Shown: positions 26,425 to 35,725 of the stretch, piece after piece
Layout: the number at the start of each line of letters is the position of its first letter
Numbering within the stretch: the first letter of the stretch is position 1
From: Erythrobacter litoralis
Lineage (GTDB): Bacteria > Pseudomonadota > Alphaproteobacteria > Sphingomonadales > Sphingomonadaceae
Assembly: GCF_001719165.1 (NCBI RefSeq)
Contig: NZ_CP017057.1
Location: 310,001 to 374,000 of the forward strand
Length of the DNA stretch: 64,000 bases
Direction of reading: 5' to 3'
The notes under the pieces: generated by a model
What the model saw: only the letters and a program-made list of their open reading frames with translations
Databases searched by the model: none
What the model was told of the DNA's origin: nothing
Made by a program: the position numbers and the translations under genes

Positions 26425-27942
26425 TCACAACCCTTCGAGCTTCTTCGCCCGGCGCCTTTGCGCGCTCGACCCAATGCCGATCGCCTCGCGGTATTTCGCT
26501 ACCGTGCGCCGGGCGAGATCGAAGCCCTCTTCGTTGAGCAGGTCGACCAGCTTCTGGTCGGAGAGGACCTTCTTGGGGTCCTCCGCATCGATCAGCGCCC
26601 TGATCCGCGCCTTGATCGCTTCCGACGAGGCCCCTTCGCTCTCGCCAGAGCTGCCGATCCGTCCGACCCCGCTGGAAAAGAAATACTTCAGTTCGAAGGT
26701 ACCGCGATCGCAGGCAAGGTACTTGTTGCTGGTCACCCGGCTGACCGTGCTCTCGTGCATATCGATCTTCTCGGCCACCTCGCGAAGGGTCAGGGGCCGC
26801 AGTTCGGAAACGCCGCGGCGAAAGAAGCCGTCCTGCCGTCGGACGATCTCGGCGGCGGTCTTGAGGATCGTCTTCTGCCGCTGATCGAGCGCGCGGATCA
26901 GCCAGTGCGCATCCGCGAGCTTCTCCTTGAGCCAGCCCTGGGCCGATGCATCCGAGGCTGCGGCGCTGATTTCGATGTAGTAGGATCGGTTGACGACGAG
27001 GCGGGGCAGGGTCTCCTCGTTGATCGCGATGTCCCAGCCGCCCGCGCCGTTCGCGCTCAACAGGACGTCGGGCACGACCCCCTCGACACGCGACGGCGCG
27101 AAGGCGAGGCCGGGCTTGGGATCGTAGCCGCGCAATTCGCGCAGCATGTCCGCGAAGTCCTCCTCGTCCACCGCGCACATGCGCTTAAGCCGGGCGATCT
27201 CCCCGCGAGCAAGCAGGTCGAGGTTGTCGATCAGCTTGGCCATGCACGGATCGTAGCGGTCGGCGTCGCGTGCCTGGATCGCGAGGCATTCGGCAAGGCT
27301 GCGCGCGCCCACACCGGAAGGGTCCAGTGACTGGACGAGATCGAGCGCTTCACCGACGCTCGTGTGGTCGGCTCCGAGGTCGTAGGCGATCGCCTCCAGA
27401 TCGAAGCGAAGGTAGCCCGCATCGTCCAGCAGGCCGACGATGTGCCTGGCGATGAAGGCCTGCCGCTCGTCGCGCGCCGAGGCGCCTACCTGCGAGAGCA
27501 GGTGTTCGCCCAGCGTGATCTCGGCGGCACCAAGCTGTTCGACATCGGGATAGTCCTCGAGGCTTCCGGAGCCCGGGGCGCTGACCGCGCCGCCCCAGTC
27601 GCCGCTTTCGGCGCCCGCGATTGCCCCGTCGCCCGTCTCGCGGTCATGGTCGAGCGCCGCGGGATCGAGATCGAGCGGCGCATCGCCTTCGCCTTCGCCC
27701 GCTTCCATCAGGAGGTCGCTGGTCCTTTCCTCGCGCGGGGTTTCGCCGTCTTCGGGCGGTTCGGCGCGTTCCTCCGTGCCCGTCGTCCCCGCATCGAGCA
27801 GCGGGTTCGCCTCCAGCGCTTCGCCGATATAGGTTTCGAGTTCGAGATTGGATGCCGCTAGCAGCCTGATCGCCTGCTGCAGCTGCGGCGTCATGACCAG
27901 CGATTGCGACTGCCTCAGGTCAAGCCGCGGACCCAGCGCCAT
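26425..27942 (-). CDS. rpoN: RNA polymerase sigma-54 factor RpoN
   Basis: A 505-residue protein with the three RpoN regions: Gln/Leu-rich region I (LRQSQSLVMTPQLQQAIRLL), an acidic linker (about 50-115), the core-binding domain, and a DNA-binding part ending in the RpoN box ARRTVAKYRE (477-486). It directs polymerase to -24/-12 promoters and needs an activator such as the one at 5479. It sits directly after lptB, a common pairing, but the usual downstream hpf and ptsN are absent; ctrA follows instead. Confidence 0.97.
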   Translation of the reverse strand: MALGPRLDLRQSQSLVMTPQLQQAIRLLAASNLELETYIGEALEANPLLDAGTTGTEERAEPPEDGETPREERTSDLLMEAGEGEGDAPLDLDPAALDHDRETGDGAIAGAESGDWGGAVSAPGSGSLEDYPDVEQLGAAEITLGEHLLSQVGASARDERQAFIARHIVGLLDDAGYLRFDLEAIAYDLGADHTSVGEALDLVQSLDPSGVGARSLAECLAIQARDADRYDPCMAKLIDNLDLLARGEIARLKRMCAVDEEDFADMLRELRGYDPKPGLAFAPSRVEGVVPDVLLSANGAGGWDIAINEETLPRLVVNRSYYIEISAAASDASAQGWLKEKLADAHWLIRALDQRQKTILKTAAEIVRRQDGFFRRGVSELRPLTLREVAEKIDMHESTVSRVTSNKYLACDRGTFELKYFFSSGVGRIGSSGESEGASSEAIKARIRALIDAEDPKKVLSDQKLVDLLNEEGFDLARRTVAKYREAIGIGSSAQRRRAKKLEGL

Positions 27943-27962
27943 GGCCTATCCCCGCTGCCGGC

Positions 27963-28763
27963 TCACAGCGTGAAACTTTCGCCGAGATAGAGCCGGCGCA
28001 CATTCTCGTCCGCGACGAGTTCCTGCGGGCTGCCGGCGAACAGGACCTGCCCGCCATAGATGATGCAGGCGCGGTCGACGATATCGAGAGTCTCGCGGAC
28101 ATTGTGGTCGGTGATCAGAACGCCGATCCCGCGTCCCTTGAGATCCTTCACGAGATCGCGGATGTCGTTGATCGAAAGCGGGTCGATCCCGGCGAAGGGT
28201 TCGTCGAGCAGCATGATCGAAGGCTTTGCCGCCAGCGCTCTGGCGATCTCGCAGCGCCGCCGCTCACCACCCGACAGCGCCATTGCCGGCGCGTCGCGCA
28301 GGCGTGTCAGGCCGAATTCGCCGAGCAGTCGTTCGAGTTCGGCGGCCCGCGTTTGCCGGTCGGGCTCGACCAGTTCGAGCACGGCTTCGATGTTCTGCTC
28401 CACCGTGAGGCCGCGAAAGATGCTCGTCTCCTGCGGCAGATAGCCTAGCCCGAGGATCGCGCGCCGATACATGGGCAAGGTGGTCACATCCTCGCCGTCC
28501 ATCAGGATGCGGCCCGAATCGGGCTTCACCAGCCCCATGATCGAATAGAAGCAGGTCGTCTTGCCCGCGCCGTTCGGCCCGAGCAGGCCGAGCACTTCGC
28601 CCTTCGCCACCGTAAGCGAAATGTCGGTCAGCACCGCGCGCTTGTCATAGCTCTTGGCGATCGAGATGACCTCGAGCCCGCCTTCGTGCAGCGATGGGTG
28701 CGCACCTTGCCCATCGGCGGAAGCGGCCGCTGCGGGCTCCTCGATCGCGGATGACTTGTCCAT
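27963..28763 (-). CDS. lptB: LPS export ABC transporter ATP-binding protein LptB
   Basis: An ABC ATPase of 266 residues: Walker A LLGLLGPNGAGKTT, signature ALSGGERRRCEIAR, Walker B IMLLDEPFAGID and switch His in LITDHNVRE. The ISIAKSYDKRAVL start and LYLGESFTL end are typical of LptB, which powers lipopolysaccharide extraction with LptFG. ATG 28763 is chosen because an AAGG site precedes it; longer frames upstream have no family similarity. About 20 bases separate it from rpoN. Confidence 0.95.
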   Translation of the reverse strand: MDKSSAIEEPAAAASADGQGAHPSLHEGGLEVISIAKSYDKRAVLTDISLTVAKGEVLGLLGPNGAGKTTCFYSIMGLVKPDSGRILMDGEDVTTLPMYRRAILGLGYLPQETSIFRGLTVEQNIEAVLELVEPDRQTRAAELERLLGEFGLTRLRDAPAMALSGGERRRCEIARALAAKPSIMLLDEPFAGIDPLSINDIRDLVKDLKGRGIGVLITDHNVRETLDIVDRACIIYGGQVLFAGSPQELVADENVRRLYLGESFTL

Positions 28764-28818
28764 GGCCGCACGCCTTAGCATCCATGACGGACCATGTAAG
28801 GGCGTTGATCGCGAATTT

Positions 28819-28834
28819 GGCAGGATTTTTGCTA
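28819..28834 (+). promoter_or_regulatory. Near-consensus sigma-54 promoter candidate
   Basis: TGGCAGGATTTTTGCT matches the sigma-54 consensus closely: GG at 28819-28820, GC at 28831-28832, exactly ten bases apart, with TTTTTGC before the -12. It faces right, toward the small membrane protein gene at 29061, with about 215 bases of leader. It lies in the divergent region upstream of lptB-rpoN. Confidence 0.55.
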
Positions 28835-29060
28835 ACAAGGTATGGGCGCGCCCTTTCCATGCGGGGCCCGATCGAGCGGCCGGATCGTGCCCGGGGTGCT
28901 TCGCACAGGCTGCGCGCAAAGCAAATCAGGCAAAATCCGGAGGTTGCATCGGCTGAAATGCGCCGGGCGCAACATTATTTCGGTTTGGTTACCGTCCTTG
29001 CAACAAGGCGACGGTTCTGTGATACTCTCGGGGCAGACGGAAAGTATTCGGGGATCGAGA

Positions 29061-29468
29061 ATGAACGATACTTCGCATGGCCAGCACCGGGCAGCTGCCC
29101 GCGCAAAAAGAATTCCGGCGCGCGCGCGTGAAGCGCAGGGCGTGCGAGACTGGCGCCGGGCGATGAGCGATCATGTCGCCTATGCCCTGCTGGTCTATAC
29201 CGGTCTCCAGATATTCATGACGGTGAAGGCCTTGAACGAAGGCGCGTCCGGCCTGCTGCCTTATGCCGCGCTCGTCATCCTCGTGGCCGGCATCATTCCG
29301 GCCTGTCGCTGGTTCGAGAAGCGCTGGTCGGGTCTTACCGACGAACAGGCGCTCGACCCGTCCCATGCGCCTGCCTTCCGGCGCGATGCGGCTGCGCTCT
29401 GGCTGCTCGCGACGGGACTCCCTGTTGCGCTGACGATCTTGATCAAGGCTTTCTTCGCGATCTTCTGA
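29061..29468 (+). CDS. Small membrane protein of unknown function
   Basis: A 135-residue protein with a basic N-terminus (residues 1-33) and three predicted membrane helices (about 39-56, 62-82 and 110-133). I do not recognise a family with a known role. ATG 29061 is chosen because GGGGATCGAG lies just upstream and the longer frame from 28842 is Gly/Arg/Pro-rich shadow sequence. A near-consensus sigma-54 promoter candidate lies 215 bases upstream. Confidence 0.75.
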   Translation: MNDTSHGQHRAAARAKRIPARAREAQGVRDWRRAMSDHVAYALLVYTGLQIFMTVKALNEGASGLLPYAALVILVAGIIPACRWFEKRWSGLTDEQALDPSHAPAFRRDAAALWLLATGLPVALTILIKAFFAIF

Positions 29469-29576
29469 ACGTTCCCGCATCGCCTTGCGCCGATGTTTCG
29501 GCGCAGAGCCTTTCGCTTGTCCCGGCCTGCTGTATGCTCTCCTCGAATCCAGTCGGCTTCAGGGGAGGGGAATAGA

Positions 29577-30950
29577 GTGTCGGTGCTGCGCCTTCTCGCG
29601 ATCCTGCTGGCAGCGACCATTGCCCTGCCTGTCAGCGCAGCATTGACGCTTCCTGCCACCACCGAAACACCAGCAGCTTCAGAGCCCGTCCCCGCGATCG
29701 CGCAGGAGCAGGATCCAGCCGGCGACGGCCGGATCGCGGCACGCATCAGGGGCATCTTTTCCGAACTTCCGCAATTCGGGGCCGTGACCGTGACGGTGCG
29801 CGAAGGGGTCGTGACGCTTTCCGGGACCGTGCCCGATGCCGAGGCGATCGCTCGCGCCGAGGCGATCGCCGGTCGGGTTTCCGGGGTCGCCACGGTCGAA
29901 AACCAGATCAGGCGCGATCTTTCGATCGAGCGCAACCTGTCGGTCCTCGGACAGGCCGCCGAGATCGGCGAGAAAGCGCTCGCTATTCTCCCGCTCCTGG
30001 CCGTTGCCGCGATCATCGCGGCACTGGTCGGCGGCTTCGGCTATCTGCTTGCGAGCTTCGGCTTCGTGTGGGACCGGGTCGCCCCCAATGCCTTTCTCGC
30101 CGAACTGATCCGCACTGCGGTCCGCTTCGCCTTCGTCGTCGGCGGGCTTGTCATCGCGCTCGACATGCTCGGCGCGGGCGCCCTGCTCGGGGCGCTGCTC
30201 GGCGGGGCAGGGGTGATCGGGATCGCACTCGGTTTTGCGATGCGCGACACGGTCGAGAATTACGTCGCCTCGCTGATGTTGAGCCTGCGTCAGCCCTTCC
30301 GGCCGAACGATCATGTCCTGATCGACAATCTGGAGGGCCGGGTGATCCGGCTAACAAGCCGGGCGACGATCCTGATGACGCTCGAGGGCAATCACCTGCG
30401 CATTCCCAATTCGCAGGTCTTCAAGGCGGTGATCCTCAATTACACGCGCAACCCTCAAAGGCGTTTCGATTTCGAACTCGGGGTCGATGCCGACGACGAT
30501 CCGCGCGCGGCGATGGCGCTGGGGATCGAAGTGCTGGGCGGCCTGCGGTTCGTGCTCGAGAACCCGGCCCCTGCCGCGCGCATCGTCAATGTCGGCGATT
30601 CGAACATCGTCATCCAGTTCTTCGGCTGGATCGACCAGCGCGAGGCCGACTGGTTCAAGTCGCGAAGCCTCGCCATTGCCGGCGTCAAGGACGCGCTCGA
30701 GGAAGCCGGTTTCGCCCTGCCGGAGCCGATCTACCGCCTGCGCTTTGACGGGCGCACCGATCCGCTTCCGATCGGCCGGTCGCCGCGGGAAAGGGATGAG
30801 CCTCGAAAGCCGCGCAAGGTGCGCGAAGCGTCGGCGGAAGCGGAGGACATCCGCCCTGAAAGCGAGATCAGCGAATTGGTCGAAGCCGAACGCAGCACCG
30901 ACCCCGCGAGCAGCCGCGATTTGCTGGACGAGGGGCGCCCGGTCGAGTGA
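29577..30950 (+). CDS. MscS-family channel with periplasmic BON domain
   Basis: GTG 29577 follows a strong GGGGAGGGG site and begins a signal peptide (LLAILLAATIALPVSAA). Then comes a BON domain (about 48-120; VREGVVTLSGTVPDAEAIAR, VSGVATVENQI), membrane helices, the MscS pore helix (GALLGGAGVIGIALGFAMRD) and the beta domain (PFRPNDHVLIDNLEGRVIRL, HLRIPNSQVF). The C-terminal 60 residues are charged and probably disordered. The protein has 457 residues. BON domains bind membranes or ligands, so gating may respond to the periplasm. Confidence 0.9.
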   Translation: MSVLRLLAILLAATIALPVSAALTLPATTETPAASEPVPAIAQEQDPAGDGRIAARIRGIFSELPQFGAVTVTVREGVVTLSGTVPDAEAIARAEAIAGRVSGVATVENQIRRDLSIERNLSVLGQAAEIGEKALAILPLLAVAAIIAALVGGFGYLLASFGFVWDRVAPNAFLAELIRTAVRFAFVVGGLVIALDMLGAGALLGALLGGAGVIGIALGFAMRDTVENYVASLMLSLRQPFRPNDHVLIDNLEGRVIRLTSRATILMTLEGNHLRIPNSQVFKAVILNYTRNPQRRFDFELGVDADDDPRAAMALGIEVLGGLRFVLENPAPAARIVNVGDSNIVIQFFGWIDQREADWFKSRSLAIAGVKDALEEAGFALPEPIYRLRFDGRTDPLPIGRSPRERDEPRKPRKVREASAEAEDIRPESEISELVEAERSTDPASSRDLLDEGRPVE

Positions 30951-30971
30951 GCCGGGTGCCGGCCGCTTCCT

Positions 30972-31505
30972 TCAGCCGCCGTTCCTGGCGCGCTCGATCG
31001 CCTCGATAACGATTTGCTGTGCCTCGGCGCGGGTTCCCCAATTGCCGATCCGCACCCACTTCTCCTTTTCGAGATCCTTGTAGTGGGTGAAGAAGTGCTC
31101 GATCTGCTGGAAGATGATCGAGGGCAGATCCTTGGTCTCGCCCACATCCGAATAATAGGGGAAGGTAGTGTCGACCGGCACACAGACGAGCTTTTCGTCG
31201 CCGCCATGCTCGTCCTCGAGGTTGAGCACGCCGATCGGGCGCGCGTTCACCACGCAGCCGGGAATGAAGGGCGAGCGCGAGATCACAAGCGCATCGAGCG
31301 GGTCGCCATCGGGCGAAAGCGTATGCGGCACGAAGCCGTAATTGGCCGGATAGCGCATCGGCGTGTGAAGGATCCGGTCGACGAACAAAGCGCCGGATTC
31401 CTTGTCGAATTCGTACTTTACCGGCTCCCCGCCGGTCGGCACTTCGATGATTACGTTGAGATCGTCGGGGGGATTGTTCCCGGTCGGGATCTTGTCGATG
31501 CGCAT
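30972..31505 (-). CDS. ppa: Inorganic pyrophosphatase
   Basis: A soluble family I pyrophosphatase of 177 residues that hydrolyses diphosphate. The signature DGDPLDALV (metal-binding Asp residues) is present, with the Lys/Glu-rich start [19 protein letters not shown] and [14 protein letters not shown] 31505 gives the normal length; the longer frame upstream has no similarity. It diverges from hisS with about 130 bases between. Confidence 0.97.
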   Translation of the reverse strand: MRIDKIPTGNNPPDDLNVIIEVPTGGEPVKYEFDKESGALFVDRILHTPMRYPANYGFVPHTLSPDGDPLDALVISRSPFIPGCVVNARPIGVLNLEDEHGGDEKLVCVPVDTTFPYYSDVGETKDLPSIIFQQIEHFFTHYKDLEKEKWVRIGNWGTRAEAQQIVIEAIERARNGG

Positions 31506-31635
31506 GAATGCCTTCCTGTCCTTGTTGGGCTGCCCCCTCTTTCCCCAAGAGCAGCGTCGAGGGCCGATAGCCCGCTCTCGATATTGCGGCAACCGGAAGT
31601 CTCGCCTAATCGCGCGGGCAACCAAGGACATTTCC

Positions 31636-32859
31636 ATGAGCAAGAACACTCCGAAGGCGGTTCGCGGCACGCAAGACATTTTCGGCGCCGATGCCGAAGC
31701 CTTTGCCTTCGTGGTCGAGACCTTCGAACGGGTCCGCCGCCTCTACCGCTTTCGCCGCGCCGAATTCCCGGTCTTCGAACGCACCGAAGTCTTCGCCCGG
31801 TCGCTTGGCGAGACGACCGACGTAGTCTCGAAGGAGATGTATTCCTTCGAGGATCGCGGAGGCGAATCGCTCACCCTGCGGCCCGAATTCACGGCGGGTA
31901 TCGCACGCGCTTTTCTCACCAATGGCTGGCAGCAGCATGCGCCGCTGAAAGTGGCGACCCACGGCCCGCTGTTCCGCTACGAGCGCCCGCAGAAGGGCCG
32001 CTATCGCCAGTTCCATCAGATCGACGCCGAAATCATCGGCGCAGCCGAGCCGCAGGCGGATGTCGAATTGCTCGCCATGGCCGACCAATTGCTCAAGGAA
32101 CTCGGCATCGAGGGCGTGACGCTGCATCTCAACACGCTTGGCGATGCGGAAAGCCGGGAGGCCTGGCGGGCCGGGTTGATCGACTATTTCGGCAGGGTGA
32201 AGGGCGATCTGTCCGAGGATTCGCAAGAGCGGCTGGAGAAGAACCCGCTGCGCATTCTCGATTCCAAGGACCCGCGTGATCGCGCCTTCCTCGCCGATGC
32301 GCCGCGGATCGACGACTATCTCTCCGAGGAGGCGCGCGGCTTCTTCAAGGCGGTGACGAGCGGTCTCGAAGCGGCGGGTGTGAATTGGGTGCGCGCGGAA
32401 AGCCTCGTGCGCGGGCTCGACTATTATCGCCACACCGCGTTCGAATTCATCCCGGACGAGGGTTCGGCGGCGGCCGCGGCGCTCGGCGCGCAGAGCACGG
32501 TGCTGGGCGGCGGGCGCTATGACGGGCTGATGGAAAGCCTCGGCGGCCCCGCGACCCCGGCGGTCGGCTGGGCCGCGGGGATCGAGCGGCTGGCGATGCT
32601 GGTTGCGCAAGAGGGCGAAACGCCAGCAGACGTAATCGTGGTCGTCGAGGACGATACGCTTCTTGCCGATGCCATCGCGTCGATCGGGAAGCTGCGTGCG
32701 GCAGGTTTCGCTGCTGAAATGCTGGCGACCGGCAGTGTTCGCAAGCGCTTCGACAAGGCGTCGAGAATGGGCGCAAAGAGCCTCGTTTCCTTCGTTTCTG
32801 CCGAAAGTGTCAGGGTCCGCGGCGAGCGTCAGGGCGAAATCGAAGCCCTGCTTGCATGA
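31636..32859 (+). CDS. hisS: Histidyl-tRNA synthetase
   Basis: A class II synthetase of 407 residues. Visible motifs are [14 protein letters not shown] at the N-terminus, motif 2 around [16 protein letters not shown], the His-specific [15 protein letters not shown] and motif 3 GWAAGIERL. The C-terminal anticodon-binding domain is shorter than in enterobacteria (family lengths 400-430). ATG 31636 fits; its stop overlaps prfA (ATGA), so hisS-prfA-prmC form one operon. Confidence 0.97.
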   Translation: MSKNTPKAVRGTQDIFGADAEAFAFVVETFERVRRLYRFRRAEFPVFERTEVFARSLGETTDVVSKEMYSFEDRGGESLTLRPEFTAGIARAFLTNGWQQHAPLKVATHGPLFRYERPQKGRYRQFHQIDAEIIGAAEPQADVELLAMADQLLKELGIEGVTLHLNTLGDAESREAWRAGLIDYFGRVKGDLSEDSQERLEKNPLRILDSKDPRDRAFLADAPRIDDYLSEEARGFFKAVTSGLEAAGVNWVRAESLVRGLDYYRHTAFEFIPDEGSAAAAALGAQSTVLGGGRYDGLMESLGGPATPAVGWAAGIERLAMLVAQEGETPADVIVVVEDDTLLADAIASIGKLRAAGFAAEMLATGSVRKRFDKASRMGAKSLVSFVSAESVRVRGERQGEIEALLA

Positions 32860-33923
32860 AAATCCCCCCCGAACGCCTTGACCAGATCGCCAATCGCTTC
32901 GCCGAGCTCGAGGCGCGCATGGCTTCGGGCACGCTCGATGGCGAGGAATTCGTGCAGGCGAGCCGCGACTATGCCGAACTCGAACCGGTGGCGAAGATCG
33001 CCCGCGAGGTGAAGGCTATCCGCGAGGAAATCGCGGGGCTCGAGGACATGCTTTCCGACCCCGAGATGAAGGCCATGGCCGAGGAGGAGCTTGAAAGCCT
33101 GCGCGCCGATCTGCCCGAAAAGGAGCGCTCGCTCGCCGTCGCCTTTCTCCCGCGCGATGCCGCCGATGCCAAGCCGGCAATGCTCGAAATCCGCGCCGGG
33201 ACGGGCGGCGACGAGGCGGCGCTGTTCGCGGGCGACCTCTACCGCATGTACGAACGCTTCGCCGCCGAGCAGGGTTGGCGGGTCGAGCCGGTCAGCATGA
33301 ACGCGGCCGAGGTCGGTGGCTTCAAGGAAATCGTCGCCAACGTCTCAGGGCAGGGCGTCTTCGCCAAGCTCAAGTTTGAAAGCGGCGTTCACCGCGTCCA
33401 GCGCGTGCCCGTCACCGAAAGCGGCGGGCGCATCCATACATCGGCGGCGACCGTCGCGGTCCTGCCCGAGCCGGACGAGGTCGATGTCCAGATCGAGGAC
33501 AAGGACCTCAAGATCGACATCTACCGCGCCTCCGGCGCGGGCGGACAGCACGTCAACACGACCGATTCGGCCGTGCGTATCACCCACCTGCCTAGCGGCA
33601 TCGTCGTCACCCAGCAGGACGAGCGCAGCCAGCACAAGAACCGCGCCAAGGCGATGCAGGTCCTGCGTGCGCGCCTTTACGAAAAGATGCGCGACGAAGC
33701 CGAAGGGGCCGAGGCCGAGGCGAGGAAGGCGATGGTCGGCTCGGGCGACCGCTCGGAGCGCATTCGCACATACAATTTCCCGCAAGGGCGCGTGACCGAT
33801 CACCGGATTGGTCTCACCCTGCACAAACTCGACGAGATACTGGCAGGTCCGGGGCTCGGAGAACTGGTCGATGCGCTGACCGCCGAGGACGAGGCGAAGC
33901 GGCTCGCAGCGCTGGCCGGATGA
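32856..33923 (+). CDS. prfA: Peptide chain release factor 1
   Basis: A 355-residue class I release factor. The catalytic GGQ lies in [19 protein letters not shown]. The N-terminal coiled domain and [20 protein letters not shown] are typical of RF1. It reads UAA and UAG stop codons and is methylated on the GGQ glutamine by PrmC, encoded next door. ATGA overlaps join it to hisS and prmC. Confidence 0.97.
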   Translation: MKIPPERLDQIANRFAELEARMASGTLDGEEFVQASRDYAELEPVAKIAREVKAIREEIAGLEDMLSDPEMKAMAEEELESLRADLPEKERSLAVAFLPRDAADAKPAMLEIRAGTGGDEAALFAGDLYRMYERFAAEQGWRVEPVSMNAAEVGGFKEIVANVSGQGVFAKLKFESGVHRVQRVPVTESGGRIHTSAATVAVLPEPDEVDVQIEDKDLKIDIYRASGAGGQHVNTTDSAVRITHLPSGIVVTQQDERSQHKNRAKAMQVLRARLYEKMRDEAEGAEAEARKAMVGSGDRSERIRTYNFPQGRVTDHRIGLTLHKLDEILAGPGLGELVDALTAEDEAKRLAALAG

Positions 33924-34765
33924 GCAGCGCTGGCGATGCGATCCGTGGAGCCGCCGCCCGGCTCGCCGCCACCAGCGACACGGCTCGGCTCGACGCCGAG
34001 ATCCTGATGGCCCACGCGCTGCGTTGCAGCCGATCGGACATGCTGCTGCGGCGAATGCCCGACCCGTCTCCGGCGAAGTTCGAGCGCCTGGTCGAAAGGC
34101 GGTTAGGCCATGAACCGGTCGCCTACATAATCGGCGTTCAGGAATTCTTCGGGCGCGAATTCCGGGTCGATCGGGAGGTGCTGATCCCGCGCCCCGACAG
34201 CGAGACGGCGATCGAGGCCGCGCTCGACGTACTGGGGGACAGGCGCAGCGGGGAAATCGTCGATCTCGGCACGGGTTCGGGCGCGCTTCTGCTCACCCTG
34301 CTGGCAGAGCGGCCGGGCTTCACCGGCATCGGACTGGACCGGAGCGAAGGCGCACTGCGGGTGGCGCGGGACAATGCGGAGCGCCTTGGCCTTGCGGCGC
34401 GGGCGCGGTTTCACCGGACAGACTGGACCATGCCGGGCCCGCACGGCGATGCCTGGTATACCGCCCTGCCGCTCGCCGACCTCGTCATCGCCAATCCGCC
34501 CTATGTCGAGGCGGATGCCGACCTTGCCCCGGACGTGCGCGAGCACGAACCTGCGGGCGCGCTTTTCGCCGGGGCGGACGGGCTCGACGACTACCGGATC
34601 ATCATTCCTGCCCTGCGTGCCATGCTCATCGAAGGCGGGGCAGCGGTGCTCGAAATCGGCGCGCGACAGGGCGATGAAGTCACAGGCCTCGCTCAAGCGG
34701 CCGGATTCGCTGTCGAAATCCGCAACGACCTCGCCGCCCGCCCGCGCGCGGTCATCCTTTCCTGA
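33920..34765 (+). CDS. prmC: Release factor glutamine methyltransferase PrmC
   Basis: A 281-residue SAM-dependent enzyme that methylates the GGQ glutamine of release factors. SAM motif I is [16 protein letters not shown], and the catalytic motif is VIANPPYVE. The N-terminal helical domain recognises the release factor, with [11 protein letters not shown] and [17 protein letters not shown]. Start overlaps the prfA stop. Confidence 0.96.
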   Translation: MSSAGDAIRGAAARLAATSDTARLDAEILMAHALRCSRSDMLLRRMPDPSPAKFERLVERRLGHEPVAYIIGVQEFFGREFRVDREVLIPRPDSETAIEAALDVLGDRRSGEIVDLGTGSGALLLTLLAERPGFTGIGLDRSEGALRVARDNAERLGLAARARFHRTDWTMPGPHGDAWYTALPLADLVIANPPYVEADADLAPDVREHEPAGALFAGADGLDDYRIIIPALRAMLIEGGAAVLEIGARQGDEVTGLAQAAGFAVEIRNDLAARPRAVILS

Positions 34766-35025
34766 GGAAAATCCGGGGGGGGCTTGGCAAACCCGCTTGG
34801 CATCGCTACCTCGTCACACAGGCAAGTGATCTGCGAAGGGCGCAAATCGCTTAGGCCAAGCTCCAAATCTCGCTTGAAACGGCCGTTAGGGCTCGTCCCC
34901 GGCCTCTGGCAACGCGGAGCGCGCGCCCCCTTTGGCAAAAGCCAGGCAGGCGGCGCATAGCAAGGGGTCTGTTGACCGTGAGTGCATCAATGCTTGCGCC
35001 AGGTCGCTGATAAGGAACGTTTTCC

Positions 35026-35682
35026 TTGAATAACAATCGCAACAATCGCCGCCGTGGTCGCGGAAATCGCAATTCGGGCGGGGGCAACCAGCTCAACCGG
35101 ATCGACAGCCGGGCACGCGGCAATGCGCCGCAGCTGCTCGAGAAGTACAAGAAGCTCGCGCAGGACGCGCAGCACAATGGCGACCGGGTCCAGGCGGAAT
35201 ATTATCTGCAGTTCGCCGACCACTATTTCCGCGTGATCGCCGACAACAAGGCGCGCCAGGAAGAGGCGCGCTCGAAACGGGGCGACGACCGCAGCCAGTC
35301 CGACGACGACGATTACGGCGACGACGACGACAACAACCGTCGCAGCGACAACAAGCGCGGCGGCAATCGCCGGTCGCGCTCGCGCCGGGACGACCGCGAC
35401 GACAGCGATGCCCAGGACGGCTCGAGCGAGGGTGAAGAAGGCTTCGAAGGCGAGCCTGCCGAGAACGAAAGTTCGGATGAACCCAAGCGCAGGGCCCGCA
35501 AGCCCCGCGGCGAGAACGACAAGGCCCCCCGCAAGGGCGACCGTGCCGCTCCCAAGCGCAAGCCGCGCGCGAAGAAGGGCGAAGATGGCGGGGAGATCGA
35601 TTCTTCCGTCCTGCCGCCTTCGATCGGAAGGGACGAAGCGTCCTCCGGCGATGGTGACGACAATCTCGAGACCGTCGGCTGA
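35026..35682 (+). CDS. DUF4167 domain protein
   Basis: A 218-residue protein. The first 75 residues form the DUF4167 domain (NAPQLLEKYKKLAQDAQHNG, QAEYYLQFADHYFRVIADNK), preceded by an Asn/Arg/Gly-rich tract. The rest is highly charged Arg/Asp/Glu/Lys, likely disordered. Start is TTG 35026 with AAGGA about ten bases upstream. The family is confined to alphaproteobacteria and is often next to prfA-prmC; function is unknown, though the RGG-like start hints at RNA binding. Confidence 0.9.
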   Translation: MNNNRNNRRRGRGNRNSGGGNQLNRIDSRARGNAPQLLEKYKKLAQDAQHNGDRVQAEYYLQFADHYFRVIADNKARQEEARSKRGDDRSQSDDDDYGDDDDNNRRSDNKRGGNRRSRSRRDDRDDSDAQDGSSEGEEGFEGEPAENESSDEPKRRARKPRGENDKAPRKGDRAAPKRKPRAKKGEDGGEIDSSVLPPSIGRDEASSGDGDDNLETVG

Positions 35683-35725
35683 TCCTTGGCGAAAGCCTGG
35701 TTCGCATCCGGTCTCTTCCTGATCC

